Assembly: GCA_026260175.1 (NCBI GenBank) | Contig: JAKCWW010001117.1 | Location: 25,703 to 80,801, forward strand | Reading direction: 5' to 3' | Source of the DNA: Reticulitermes lucifugus | Taxonomy: Eukaryota > Arthropoda > Insecta > Blattodea > Rhinotermitidae | Length of the DNA: 55,099 nt | In this document: piece by piece, positions 12,573-22,969 of the stretch | Position numbering within the stretch: the first letter of the stretch is position 1 | Layout of the letters: each line of letters starts with the position of its first letter | Made by a program: the position numbers and the translations under genes | Notes under the pieces: model-generated | Databases searched by the model: none | What the model was told of the DNA's origin: nothing | Seen by the model: only the letters and a program-made list of their open reading frames with translations

Positions 12573-13335
12573 GAGTCCGAGTAAGAGAGAAACAAAGCCA
12601 GCAATCTATAACATAGATTCTGGAAAGTGAGTGCGGGGTAGCAATCAGTAGGCGTGATGACAGGCAATAGGATAGAACCAGTGTGAGGGAGGGGTGGATA
12701 GAGACAACGTAAAGCTGCTATGAATACCGAGAATGCAAACAGCTAAGACAGCTGGAAAAACATATATGGAATAGAGCAACAGTAAAGTAGGAAAATATAA
12801 GGATAAAGCTAGATAAATAAAATACAAATAAACCAACAGTAAAAATTCAAAATAAAAATAAATAAATTAGAAGAAAAAAGAATCAAAACCGCGCGAGGGA
12901 AGGGTGTGGGTGGGAAGAGAGACACGTAAAGAGGCTACTGGGATAACTGGGCGAGGACCGGTCTCTGTGCGGCCAAGTTGCTGCCCTTGAGGTAGGGTGA
13001 GAATAAAGGGAGAGAAATGTATGAATGCAGCAGTAACAAGGAAGGGAAGTAAACCAAATAAACGAGTGTATTAATTAAAAAGAGGGAGTTATAAATGACT
13101 AATGAAAAATTAAAAATAATGAAAGTAGAGGTAGAACAATTGAGGAATAAAAATAAAATATAACGCCGTGTAATATCCCAGGTGAGAATTTTGCAAAGAG
13201 CCACAACTGTTGTTCTGTACTGATCAGCAGGACGCCCGTGTAAAAATCATTGTGCTATACCTAACCGCCTAAATTACAAGACTTTACACGAGATCGAGTT
13301 TGTTATACAGATACAGTATTATAACATCTCACTAG

Positions 13336-13395
13336 CTGTTTATAAAACACCGACGAATTGCACTTCACTTTACTTCGTCGGTGTTTTATAAACAG
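13336..13395. repeat. Perfect 22-bp inverted repeat (hairpin)
   Basis: Arms 13336-13357 and 13374-13395 are fully complementary around a 16-base loop. Could be a tiny MITE remnant or a hairpin RNA. No flanking TA or longer duplication is clear. Confidence 0.85.
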
Positions 13396-13583
13396 TGAAT
13401 TGTGAAATATGCACGGTGAGACTAATATACAAAATCACAGTAGCTGCTTGAATACGAGAAAATATTTTTGTTATTAAAATTCCTACATCTTAAACACAGT
13501 AGCATTATTTTACTTGTAATACCAAAATGTCAGTACGAGACTTGGCACTGCTCTTTACGAATAAAGCTCCCAATTTTTATAGC

Positions 13584-13612
13584 ATATATATATATATATG
13601 TATATATATATG
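13584..13612. repeat. (TA)n microsatellite
   Basis: TA run with two interruptions. Confidence 0.9.
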
Positions 13613-13814
13613 TATTACAAATATGGCCGCTGGTCGCATAACTCGACATGGTGGGCTGCGGTTTGTAAACCCCTGTTATACTTAATTCGACTCTTACTAT
13701 ATGGCAAATAAAGGGCGAGAAATTTTCCGCATTGAAACCTTTAAAATTTAAACATCGTATCTGTTAACATTTTTGATACATTGACATCATTTACTGTAAG
13801 ATATGAATGATCCT

Positions 13815-14078
13815 TTTTTCCTATGGCTCAACAGCCCCTTTTCGGGTGCCTAGGCCTCCTCATTTCGAGGTTTCANNNNNNNNNNNNNNNNNNNNNNNNN
13901 NNNNNNNNNNNNNNNNNNNNNNNNNNNNNNNNNNNNNNNNNNNNNNNNNNNNNCAACACACAACACTCACAAGAGACAGACATCCAAGCCCCCGGTGGGA
14001 TTCGAACCCACGATCCAAGTAAGCGAGCGGCCACAGACCCACGCCTTAAACCGCACGGCCACTGGGATCGGCGATATG
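13815..14078 (-). mobile_element. tRNA-derived SINE interrupted by an N gap
   Basis: The minus-strand head (14078 leftwards) reads ATCCCAGTGGCCGTGCGGTT, then CGTGGGTTCGAATCCCACCG as B box, strongly tRNA-like. The body is lost in 78 N (13876-13953). The remaining left part (CAGCCCCTTTTCGGGTGCC on plus) is presumably its 3' portion. Confidence 0.7.
13876..13953. other. Assembly gap (78 N)
   Basis: Run of N inside a SINE; probably unresolved repeat sequence. Confidence 1.
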
Positions 14079-14534
14079 AATGATTCCATTGCCATATTCT
14101 GTCCTCATTATAATTGCTGTTTATCCACAACTACCCATAAAACTTGTCTTCCTAAACAAGTAGAATGAACCTACTTGAAACACGAAATAAAATCCAATAT
14201 ATTGTAATAATCATGTAAGTTCAGATACTTAATTAAGTTTAATGTTAGAAAACTAAATAAGCAGACAGTTTAAATTCACCGTAGTTCAGTCTTGCAGTGA
14301 ACTGCTTTCAGGGACTGGTTAAACTACCACTGGGATTACGTGAGAGGCTCTCTGACTTAACTGGTCCCGGTAGAGCGCTGTTCACAAAATAGCCTTCTGG
14401 GACCTACATGGAGTAAATAGAGTGAAGCAAAGTTTAAATTCCTGGTAGAGGCAATAGAATTGTGTACTCTCAAACAATGATATGACGAAACTGCCAATGT
14501 CAGTTTGATATAAACTAGCTAGCATTAGGACACC

Positions 14535-14723
14535 GTTCTTCTGGGATATAATGCTAAGTCAATGGGTAATCGAATTCCGACGTTTCGAGGGAAGGTGTTT
14601 TCACGTTTCCATTATTTCTGACCTTCTTTTACGACGTTTCTACCCTTGAAGATGAGGGCATTACGTTGCCTCGAAACGTCGGGATCCGGTTGACTTTGAA
14701 GCAGCGTCATATCCCAGAAGAAC
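14535..14723. mobile_element. Penelope-type inverted terminal repeat pair
   Basis: Arms 14535-14591 and 14669-14722 share inverted TTCTTCTGGGATAT and CCGACGTTTCGAGG blocks. Family of the 12528 and 50404 pieces. Confidence 0.55.
14640..14690 (+). ncRNA. Near-complete hammerhead-like motif
   Basis: TTGAAGA (first base C to T) at 14646, an extra T, helix II GAGG..CA/TGCCTC, GAAA (14673-14676), helix III AC-GTCG-GG. Two deviations from the consensus make activity unlikely. Confidence 0.42.
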
Positions 14724-15529
14724 TGAATCCTCAGTTACACCACCGAGCAAACATCAAAACTACAGCAATTCGGTTTAGTGGTACCATTGATCGGTCCGAC
14801 AGGATGCCTATGCGAACATGGCTTCGGCTTTTAGAATTGTGTTTCGAATCCAATTAAAGCCATTATTGGAATTCACAGAAGGATGCTATGGTGCGGGACT
14901 CCATAGACCAAAGGCTGACTGGACGAGAGATGTACAGGTTCCGTTCTCGGTTAAAATCCGGCAACCAAACCTTGGTAGCTGCCACCATCACACCTATTTC
15001 AAATGAGGATTACTTTGGTTGCGTGAGACTTACCACTAGTTTATTTCCGAGGGTCTACCGTCCCTTTGAATCTTGGGTTAAGAGAAGAGGGTAGCCTTAT
15101 GCCTTGTATAAAGAACTTTCATTTCTAATTACGTATATTTACAATGAATTACAATATTGCACTCAGGAGTTATCGAAAGCGAGCAAGGGCAATTTTTCCT
15201 TTCTGCGGCATTATAATCGGAATATATATCTATCTGAAGCAAGCTCAGTGAATTTGAATTTGGAGTACATTCCTACCTGTATTTACTGAATAGAGTAGGC
15301 CGGCCAAAATCGATAGAATCACCATGTATTTTACCATTTTACACTTCATATTTACTTATTTTAAGTGAACTTCAGCTGTATAATTACGAACGATTATAAG
15401 GTTTCGCTTCATCAATTTTTTCGACATAGAAAGACACATCATGATCTTTCACATTATATTCACCGTGCATTCTCTCTTATATAATAGCTTTTATTTTAAC
15501 CAACACATGCACTACAATTTTGTCGTCAT

Positions 15530-15582
15530 ATATACCCCTACATATGTTTCGACTATTTATTAGTCATCATCAGGGGGATCAA
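15530..15582 (-). ncRNA. Hammerhead ribozyme motif, intact core
   Basis: Minus strand: CTGATGA (15573-15567), an extra T, helix II GACTA/TAGTC, GAAA (15550-15547), helix III AC-ATAT-GT, predicted cleavage after A at 15539, and a perfect four-pair helix I CCCC/GGGG. The best of the set. Confidence 0.8.
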
Positions 15583-15987
15583 AGTATATAAACACAGACT
15601 ACACGTCCACTATAATAGTTGGTTCACATTCAATGTTAAAACGAGATGAACTACGAGTATGTTCACTATAAAAACATGTAGCATTTTTTTGACGACAAAA
15701 TTGTAGTGCATATGTTTGTTAAAATAAAAGCTATTATATAAGACAGAATGCACGGTGAATATAATGTGAAATTTGTAAACGCCCAACAGGCAAAAGTGAT
15801 CCATAACTATCGTAGAATCAAAAAGAAGTTACACAGGACAAATGCATCCATTTGGTTCAATAAAACGTGTAGAGCACCAGAAAAATTCTACATGTTTTTA
15901 TAGTGAACATACTCGTAGTTCATCTCGTTTTAACATTGAATGTGAACCAACTATTATAGTGGATGTGTAGTCTGTGTTTATATACTT

Positions 15988-16040
15988 TGATCCCCCTGAT
16001 GATGACTAATAAGTAGTCGAAACATATGTAGGTGTATATA
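15988..16040 (+). ncRNA. Hammerhead ribozyme motif, intact core
   Basis: CTGATGA (15996-16002), an extra T, helix II GACTA/TAGTC, GAAA (16019-16022), helix III AC-ATAT-GT, predicted cleavage after A 16030. Helix I CCCC with GGTG has one mismatch. Mirror copy of the motif at 15530. Confidence 0.77.
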
Positions 16041-16132
16041 TGACGACAAAATTGTAATGCATGTGTTGGTTAAAATAAAAGCTATTATACATCATGAACT
16101 GTTAAACTTGGGATATTTTGTATAGTTTGTTT

Positions 16133-16388
16133 TGTGAAGGGCCCCTCAGCAGATGCTACGGACGCACCGCAGCCTTGAGGCTTATTGTGCAACCCTGTGA
16201 TGAAGATTTTTTCTTGTAATGGAACACCGGTGGAATGAAATTGACAACGGAATACCGAAGTACTCGAGGAAAAACCTGTCCCAGTGCTACTTTGTCTACC
16301 ACAAATCCCACATGGACTGACCAGGGATCGAACCCGAGTCTTCGCAGTGAGAGGCAGGCGACTAACCGCCTGAGCCATGGCACGGCCT
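16133..16388 (-). mobile_element. tRNA-derived SINE, second family
   Basis: Minus-strand head GGCCGTGCCATGGCTCAGGC (A box) with TCGGGTTCGATCCCTGGTC (B box). The body contains a block also found at 26683 (GGAATGAAATTGACA on plus). No clear duplication. Confidence 0.85.
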
Positions 16389-16499
16389 AGGTTTTACCAA
16401 TGTATCAATGTATGATTTTGTTCTGTAATAGATAAACTGAATTAAGGCAGCAGTTTTCGATGTAAAACTTAAGTGGTTTCTACTTCGTATTTTACATAT

Positions 16500-16545
16500 T
16501 CTCACTGATGATAGTTCAAACTGGTCGAAACATATAGCAGAAATA
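16500..16545 (+). ncRNA. Degenerate hammerhead-like motif
   Basis: CTGATGA (16504) and GAAAC (16527) are at the right spacing, but helix II pairs poorly and the GU of helix III is lost. Probably a decayed Penelope-type end. Confidence 0.35.
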
Positions 16546-19500
16546 TTAAACTTACGTGTATTCTTCCTAAAATATTGTGTGATCTGTTGATTTCGTCGAC
16601 GAGTTATGTCTGGTGCATGTTTAGTCAGATGAGAAATACAACAGAAACCACGTTCGCATTGCGTCACTCCTACACTCTCACCCTTCATACCCCTGGCCTT
16701 TCTTTATCCAGCTAAGTAGCCTCGCTCTAGATGTTTGTACAGAAACTTATTTGCTGGGTTTTAATTGAACGACTGCCTTATTGATTACATGTCAGGAGCA
16801 AGGTCCCGACAATTACACACAGCATCAGCAGTTTGGGGGAGGCCTTGCCTGTAGAAATGGTGTTGATGACTGGATTCCGGCTGCAAACAACAGACAGCGA
16901 ACACTACTATAAGATCCATAATTGGATTTGGACACCCATGAGAAGGAAACGGTAAACAGTAAAAAGCTAAGTCATCATATTAAAGTGTTTAAGTACGAAG
17001 TATTAAATACTTATTCGTAAGTCTGCACAGAATTGTGAGTTTTACTGTAAAAAAAATTATTCAAGAATTTAGGTGCTACATTCCCATAGCCGTAAATTAA
17101 TTTGTTCCATTCTTGACTTTAAACTTAAACCTCCCAATAACATTAGAGTAAAAAGGTAACAAAACCTCTACGTGGTAAAGATTTTTAGTATAAGCTGTTT
17201 TTCATTTATGAGATCCTATTTCACACATAAAATTGCTAACCAAAATCAGCTTCTCACGGCAAGTTTGACGTGGTTCTCTGTAATAAATTTCATCTCCGTC
17301 CTATGTTTAGCAATGATATAATTATGAGTACAGAGAAACAGATCAGCTCTGCTTTTGTTTTATCCTGTGTTTGACCACTAGAAGAAATATGAAGATGCTG
17401 AAACGACGAGACGGTGCCTGTTTTCTCACCATTCGCCAGCAGGAGCCAATCATTCTACCTTAATGGATTCTGTGCTGAGAAAATGACAAAACTGCGTGGC
17501 CTCTAATGGACTCAGAAATTGATGCATCATAGAACACAGTTCTACCGCGTCTGCTTGGGTTTCCAAACTAGGAGCCGCAACGTAACTGGGGATTGAAAGG
17601 CGCCTGTGAGACCTTCATCTCCTCTCGGGAGTAGCTAGTTACTTGTAAGTGGGTAATAATTAAAATTAAACTTAATCCAAACACTGTTGTGTGGTTTGTT
17701 TGTCGTATATCAATTTTACTTTACGTTGCAGAGCTTCTAATAATCAAGAAGTGGTCCAGAACATGGCATCAATAAACTCTCTAGACAGTAGCACCACTTA
17801 TTGCAACAGGCTGTCTTGTAAGAACTCTTCCAATTCATTATGGCCATACTCAGTTAAACTGCTATTTCAAATTGCCCCACAAAATATATACATATATATA
17901 AACCAGATGGAAGAGGAATCTTAGTTATGTCGCGGTTATTCTTTGTGTAAAATAATCATATTGCCTGTGCGTGGCAGTCAATATCATCTATTGTTAGGGA
18001 GAAAGCAGCCTGAAACTATTTTCTTCCATATATTGGCATGATGGACAAACTTGACATTCTTGAACTCAAAGCCCTTTAGTGGACGAGTATGTGACTTGAA
18101 AATGTCGGAAGATGGCCCTTCTAACAAACTGCCGCTTTCAGTGTCTAGTATTGATCTGAAAAAAAAAAAGAATCTGGAAAAAGTCCAATGTCTGTCACGC
18201 ACTTGAAAATTTTTCACGCCTCCTCTATATTTGTGCATGAATAGGAAGTTAGCTAAATGAATAATGTGAGTGACTCTATTAATGGAAGGCTTATCTATGG
18301 GAAAGTAACTAGGCATGGAAACTGCCAGATTTTCCCATTGAATTTTCAAAGTATATTCCACTGCTTTTGCCCATATTTACAAAACAAAATAATGGAATTC
18401 ATACTTAGTGCTGGGAGAAACTTCGATAGCTCATTTTCTCTGAAACATTCCGTCAATATAAGGAGATTTATCAATTTATAAATAATGTGGTGAAATATTT
18501 TAACGTGTGTAGCATTCTTAGGCTTTTACGGTTGCCCCTCTTTGCATTGAATTGTGTTTCAGGATAAGAAATCTTAAAGACCCCTTTTACGCTGCCTAGT
18601 TTCGAAAGCGTATTCAGCACATGAACTATGAAGTTCGGGCCGCCTTTTTATGATGTATTTTAAAGACAAATGATAGTTCTTATTAGATTTGTGCACGTAG
18701 TTTTTACTTGTATTAAAACATACGTTTTCTAAGTTATTCTTTTATTGAATTATTGTGTTAAAAATGTATAAATAGACTCTCTGCTTCTAATGTCAATAGC
18801 ACATGAGAAGTTCACAAGACAATCATGGTGATGTTGACTATGTATATTTGAAGAGTCCAGTAATATGACTATCATAACAAGTTTCTAAACAATCATACGT
18901 TTTTAGTGAGAGGTGCACATATGGTCATGAGAACATAAGCCTTCGTGTTTTCATGCGCTACAGAAATCTGGCTAAATATTAACTGCTATATGACAGTTCT
19001 CTCATCAGAATTACAAACATGAATATCGGAAGAGGCATGACGCATTTATTGCGTGCTGTGCGATACAAACACTGCAGGAAGAGGAACGATTACGTCGTTC
19101 CTGGAAAAATGCCGTTTAATTATAAATCTCTTTTTACAAGGTTTACATATTGATAAATGTCCCGGCTTCTTGGGAAAATAAATTACATTATTCAATAAAA
19201 GTAAAATTTTCTCATGTGTCTAAGCACAAATTCATAAACATATGTAGGGAACAAGGAGAAAATTTCTTATTAATTTATCTACGCCATACAATCTTAGAAA
19301 AGGCAACGTCGTTAAACAAAACACCTCTCTCTCTCTCTCTCTATCTCTCCCACTCGCTCTCTCCCTCTCTCTCCCTCCCTAAGCTAGATGGGATTGACAG
19401 GTGCACTTTATATTCCGACAGGTTTTCTCTCAGTACGTGCTGGGTATGAGGCAGGGTGAGCCCCAAAGCCGTTATGGATACGGCAGCGAAGAAAAGATTT

Positions 19501-19719
19501 CTTCCCCATAACGGGGATCAAAACCCAACAACGGAAAATTTTACGAAGTGAGCTATCCAACTTCATACAAATTACACAATGCAGAACTGTAGAGCTGGCC
19601 ACCGCATAAATCATGCCTGAAAAGCACTGCCACAGTGAAATTGAAGTTGGAGGAATTTGGTTAGTTTTTAACGAAGTGGGATTGCATGGATCGGAATAGA
19701 TGGGTTGATATTATTTATT
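16546..19719. other. No gene seen
   Basis: About 3 kb of AT-rich DNA with a CT tract at 19322. A weak tRNA-like GGGGATCAAAACCC on the 19430-19620 stretch may be an old SINE. The 125-codon frame at 17984-18361 minus is unrecognised. Confidence 0.55.
19322..19381. repeat. (CT)n-rich tract
   Basis: Pure CT repeats grading into CCCT variants. Confidence 0.9.
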
Positions 19720-20140
19720 GGAATCCAACCAAATACACTAATTAGGTTTCATATATCTTATTATTTACATTAATCTGTCGCCAACATGTTTCGGTTTCAA
19801 CTAAGCAGTCATCAGGGAGCTGTATATAAGGGAATATGTATGTTCTGACATTTGTTGCCACTTATTTCTACATGTTTATATTTAGGCATCAATTGAGTAA
19901 TATCATACATTTTATTAAACCATATAGCCGCATTTTTTTAGTAATTCTTCCCTTATATTCTTGTAAATGTAACTAATGTTTGCCTTTTGGGAATTTTTGA
20001 ACTTAATGCTGTGTCTTGTCTATTATTTTATTATTTATTTTACTTCAAACAAACACACTTATTAAATTTTATATATCTTGATATTTATATTTATCTGTCT
20101 CCAACATGTTTCAGCTGCTACTCAGCCATCATCACCGAGA
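19720..20140. mobile_element. Direct repeat of a Penelope-type terminal piece
   Basis: Two similar blocks in the same orientation, 19720-19820 and 20035-20140, share TATATCTT, TTATTTACATTAATCTGTC-like sequence and CCAACATGTTTC, about 310 bases apart. Each has a hammerhead-like motif on the minus strand. The direct layout contrasts with the inverted pairs elsewhere. Confidence 0.55.
19778..19822 (-). ncRNA. Hammerhead ribozyme motif, core intact, weak helices
   Basis: Minus strand: CTGATGA (19815-19809), GAAA (19792-19789), helix III AC-AT-GT with U at the cleavage position, helix I CC/GG only. Helix II is poorly paired. Confidence 0.5.
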
Positions 20141-20142
20141 TA
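20098..20142 (-). ncRNA. Degenerate hammerhead-like motif
   Basis: Minus strand GTGATGA (C to G), GAAAC, ATGTTGG. Sister of the motif at 19778, with the first core base lost. Confidence 0.38.
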
Positions 20143-20287
20143 TATGTAATGCAATACATACACACAATATGTATATATAATTCTCTTATATACATATCTC
20201 TGATAATAGTTTAGTAGAAGAAGAAACATGCTTGAGATACATTATTGTAAATAATAAGACATGTAGAAACCAATCAGTGTATTTGTT

Positions 20288-20325
20288 TACATACATACAT
20301 ACATACATACATACGTACATACATT
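20288..20325. repeat. (ACAT)n microsatellite
   Basis: About nine ACAT units with one ACGT variant. Confidence 0.95.
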
Positions 20326-20439
20326 CCATGGATCCGTAAGCCTTTCGAAGTGACAACTGGATGTGGAATAAGTCATAATATACAAATATACAGCTATACA
20401 GACTATAGAATTGTACATTTGAACACTATAAACTAAAGC

Positions 20440-20955
20440 ACTATAAACGTGTTACATACCTCACTATGAACCATCTTTATACATAAAATATTTATCTACT
20501 GAGTAAAAGGAATGTGTATTTAATTATTTTTTTAATGTTACTTTAAATTTTGTCTTTTCATTCTTAAGACTTATGAGACTCAGTGGGAGTCTGTTGAAAA
20601 TTCTGATACCGGCATAGAATCTACTTTTTTGAAAACAAGATAGGTTGGCATTTGGTCTATGCATGTGGTGCTTATTGCTGGTGTCTCTACTGTGTATAGA
20701 TGAGTTTGTTTGAAAATTTTCTTGATTGTTTAAAATAAAGTTCATTAATTCATAATTCATATATTGACATGGAATAGGTAAAATATCTAATTTTTTAATG
20801 CTAATAAATAATAACATAGTACATGGACAAGGCAAAACATTAAGGTAGGTTGTATTGATTATTGCAGTGAGATGGGAGTGAATGTGTTGAAATGGTAGGG
20901 GTTGATTGGTGTTAGCATGGAACAGGTATGGCATTAAAATGTGAGACAATGCAAA
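20440..20955 (-). pseudogene. LINE reverse transcriptase C-terminal fragment
   Basis: A 141-codon minus-strand frame (20524-20949) plus a continuation past one stop to about 20450 match the C-terminal end of jockey-like LINE ORF2: KKLDILPIPCQYM, NSSIHSRDTSNKHHMHRPN, RFYAGIRIFNRLP, then after the stop LNTHSFYSVDKYFMYKDGS. The region after the RT palm is all that remains. It is truncated 5', as is usual for LINEs. Confidence 0.72.
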
Positions 20956-22969
20956 ATATGTGCTTTAGATATTACTGCAATGTGCAGCATTTTCCGGACT
21001 TACAGACTTAATTCGTTTGTGAGTGGAGGCGCGAGCAGACAGTGGGAGGATGAAATGGATGTGATCAGTAATAATTAATGAAGGATATTAGCTTCAAAGT
21101 GTACGTTTTCCATGACTGGCTTAAGAGCCATTTTGCTGCATGGCTTTGTTACAAAGGGTTTTGTAGTCGAATAATGCTACTGCAATTAAAATACAAAGCT
21201 GGATTACAGATGTATCAACCATTCTGTCAGGTTGCTAGTACATACCATTTACACGACTTATGAAACGAGAAAGATCCATGACAGAAAATTCTGGTCTCTT
21301 TGGGCATTAGCCTACAGGACAAACATAAGTGTTATATATCAGCTATATGTAGATAAATACGTGTCTATACACCTGCATATACATATATATTCAAATCCCG
21401 AAACACCGTCCCTCTATGTACCTGAAACCTCGCATAGTCCATGAAAGCCTAGGAACAAAAATTCCCTACTACAATTGCAAATGAAATCCCCCGGTAAAAC
21501 ACTATCCCCTCCAGCCGCTGTCTGTAACATCTGTGGCAATACAAATGTGCCCTAAGCCTTACAACGAAATCCGATATAGAACCATGCACTTGTGTTTCCA
21601 CCGGCTACAAGCCAAATCCCGTGATTGTTTAACTGAAAAATACAACAAAAATAATATCAAGTAGAACGTACGCAGTAAGAAATCACATATGGCGCATAGG
21701 GGAAAAGTTGGGGTTGAGACATGGGGCCAGCTTTGTAACTGGTGACGTCACAAAAGTAAGCTGCAAATGAGCCTAATGCTGTGAGGGGCGTTGGTCTGAA
21801 AATACATGGAATGTTTGAGGAGAACAAGGTGCTTAAGAAGTGAAATTCCAAGAATCCTTGTAGAAATTTTACAAACGCACCTCTTGCTTGTTGCCTGTCC
21901 ACAGGCAGTAAAGTGCTTTACACCTCTTTGAATTCAGTCGCCATATTAATTTTAATCACTACACGTTTATTTCCTTTGACGTTTAAAGAGTAAGTGTCGA
22001 ACGCCTGGGAAGGGAAAAGAAATGCGTGTGCGTAAAAGAAAAAACAAGAGTCAGCACAATATTTCCAAATATTTCTCCCATTTATGTTGCAAAATTAACT
22101 AAAAGAGAATTTTAAAGTAAATTGATCAACAGTTTGCTGAACGAAATTAGGTTATGTTTATTTTAAAAAATAATGAAAATGGATGTGTTATGAAACTTGA
22201 GAATAAAGATACATACCAAGAAATTTTGATTGTTTTAGTTCAAGATCTTGATTATATCGCGCATTATACGACATTTCATGATTAATTAAATAAAAATACA
22301 AAAACCATAAGAAACAATTGCAACACATAACAACGCCACTTTCACCAGGTGGATGCAGAATGGCGCTATAATACAGTTTGGCTGATTATATAAAGGTGTA
22401 AATAAAGTCAAATAATAGAGTGGAGGAAGGAAATTATACTGTTAGTCATTTTTCTCGAAGGAAAAAATGGACCTCAAACGGAAGTCATGTCTGTCCGTCT
22501 GTATCAAATTATCCGCGGCCCAATCTTTGTCAGCATTTTTAAAACTTCGATACATGAAATTTTTAATGATGTTGTAATGAACGATAATTTCCTGATCCTT
22601 CCCATTTTCATCCACATTGCTTAAAAATTAAGCCCAATTTTTAAGGTCGTAAGTGGTACAATCTTTCTCAAAGTTATTAAGAAATATTTCAAACCCATCA
22701 ACGCATATATATATTCGTAATCAAACTGTGGTTCTAAGCATCGTCAGAAAGTGCAGTATCACGTCATTGTTACACATTCGTAATTTTCATGTTGTGTTCT
22801 CCGAAAAGATGTTCGGAAATAACAGACCAAAGTATTCTGTACTCTTAGGGAGTTACTGCATTCAATAACCCGGAAATTCCAAGGTCCTGTTTATCCGAAT
22901 ATTTTACGAATCTGTATCACTTGCAATGTTGTGTATCACTGAAGCTTTAAATCACGGCTTATCAGAATG
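20956..22969. other. No gene seen; 3' flank of the IR gene
   Basis: No coding signal recognised. The poly(A) site of the IR gene should lie here; a minus-strand AATAAA occurs near 22157, but is far away. Confidence 0.5.

Larger units (their letters stand above)
11001..13335. other. No gene seen; repeats only
   Basis: Holds the 29-bp direct repeat, a dispersed repeat and one decayed hammerhead end. 12610-13335 is purine-rich on plus, with no coding signal. Confidence 0.6.
14079..15447. other. No gene seen outside the repeat at 14535-14723
   Basis: Two overlapping frames of 62-68 codons near 14818-15094 lack recognisable features. Confidence 0.55.
15448..16089. mobile_element. Penelope-type palindrome with three terminal-repeat pieces
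   Basis: Arms 15480-15681 and 15888-16089 are 202 bp each and inverted, with only about five differences seen by eye. A further inverted pair, 15448-15531 with 15691-15772, lies inside. The result is left arm, inverted partial copy, right arm. Each long arm contains an intact hammerhead core. The similarity suggests recent origin or gene conversion. Confidence 0.72.

Noticed and set aside
13970..14078. tRNA gene on the minus strand
   Set aside because: A and B boxes are good, but the sequence continues into a repeat body and lacks a proper acceptor stem match; it is a SINE head. The same holds for 16320-16388, 26880-26952 and 51840-51912.
17984..18361. 125-codon minus-strand ORF
   Set aside because: Contains a run of phenylalanines from a poly-A tract and no recognisable motif.
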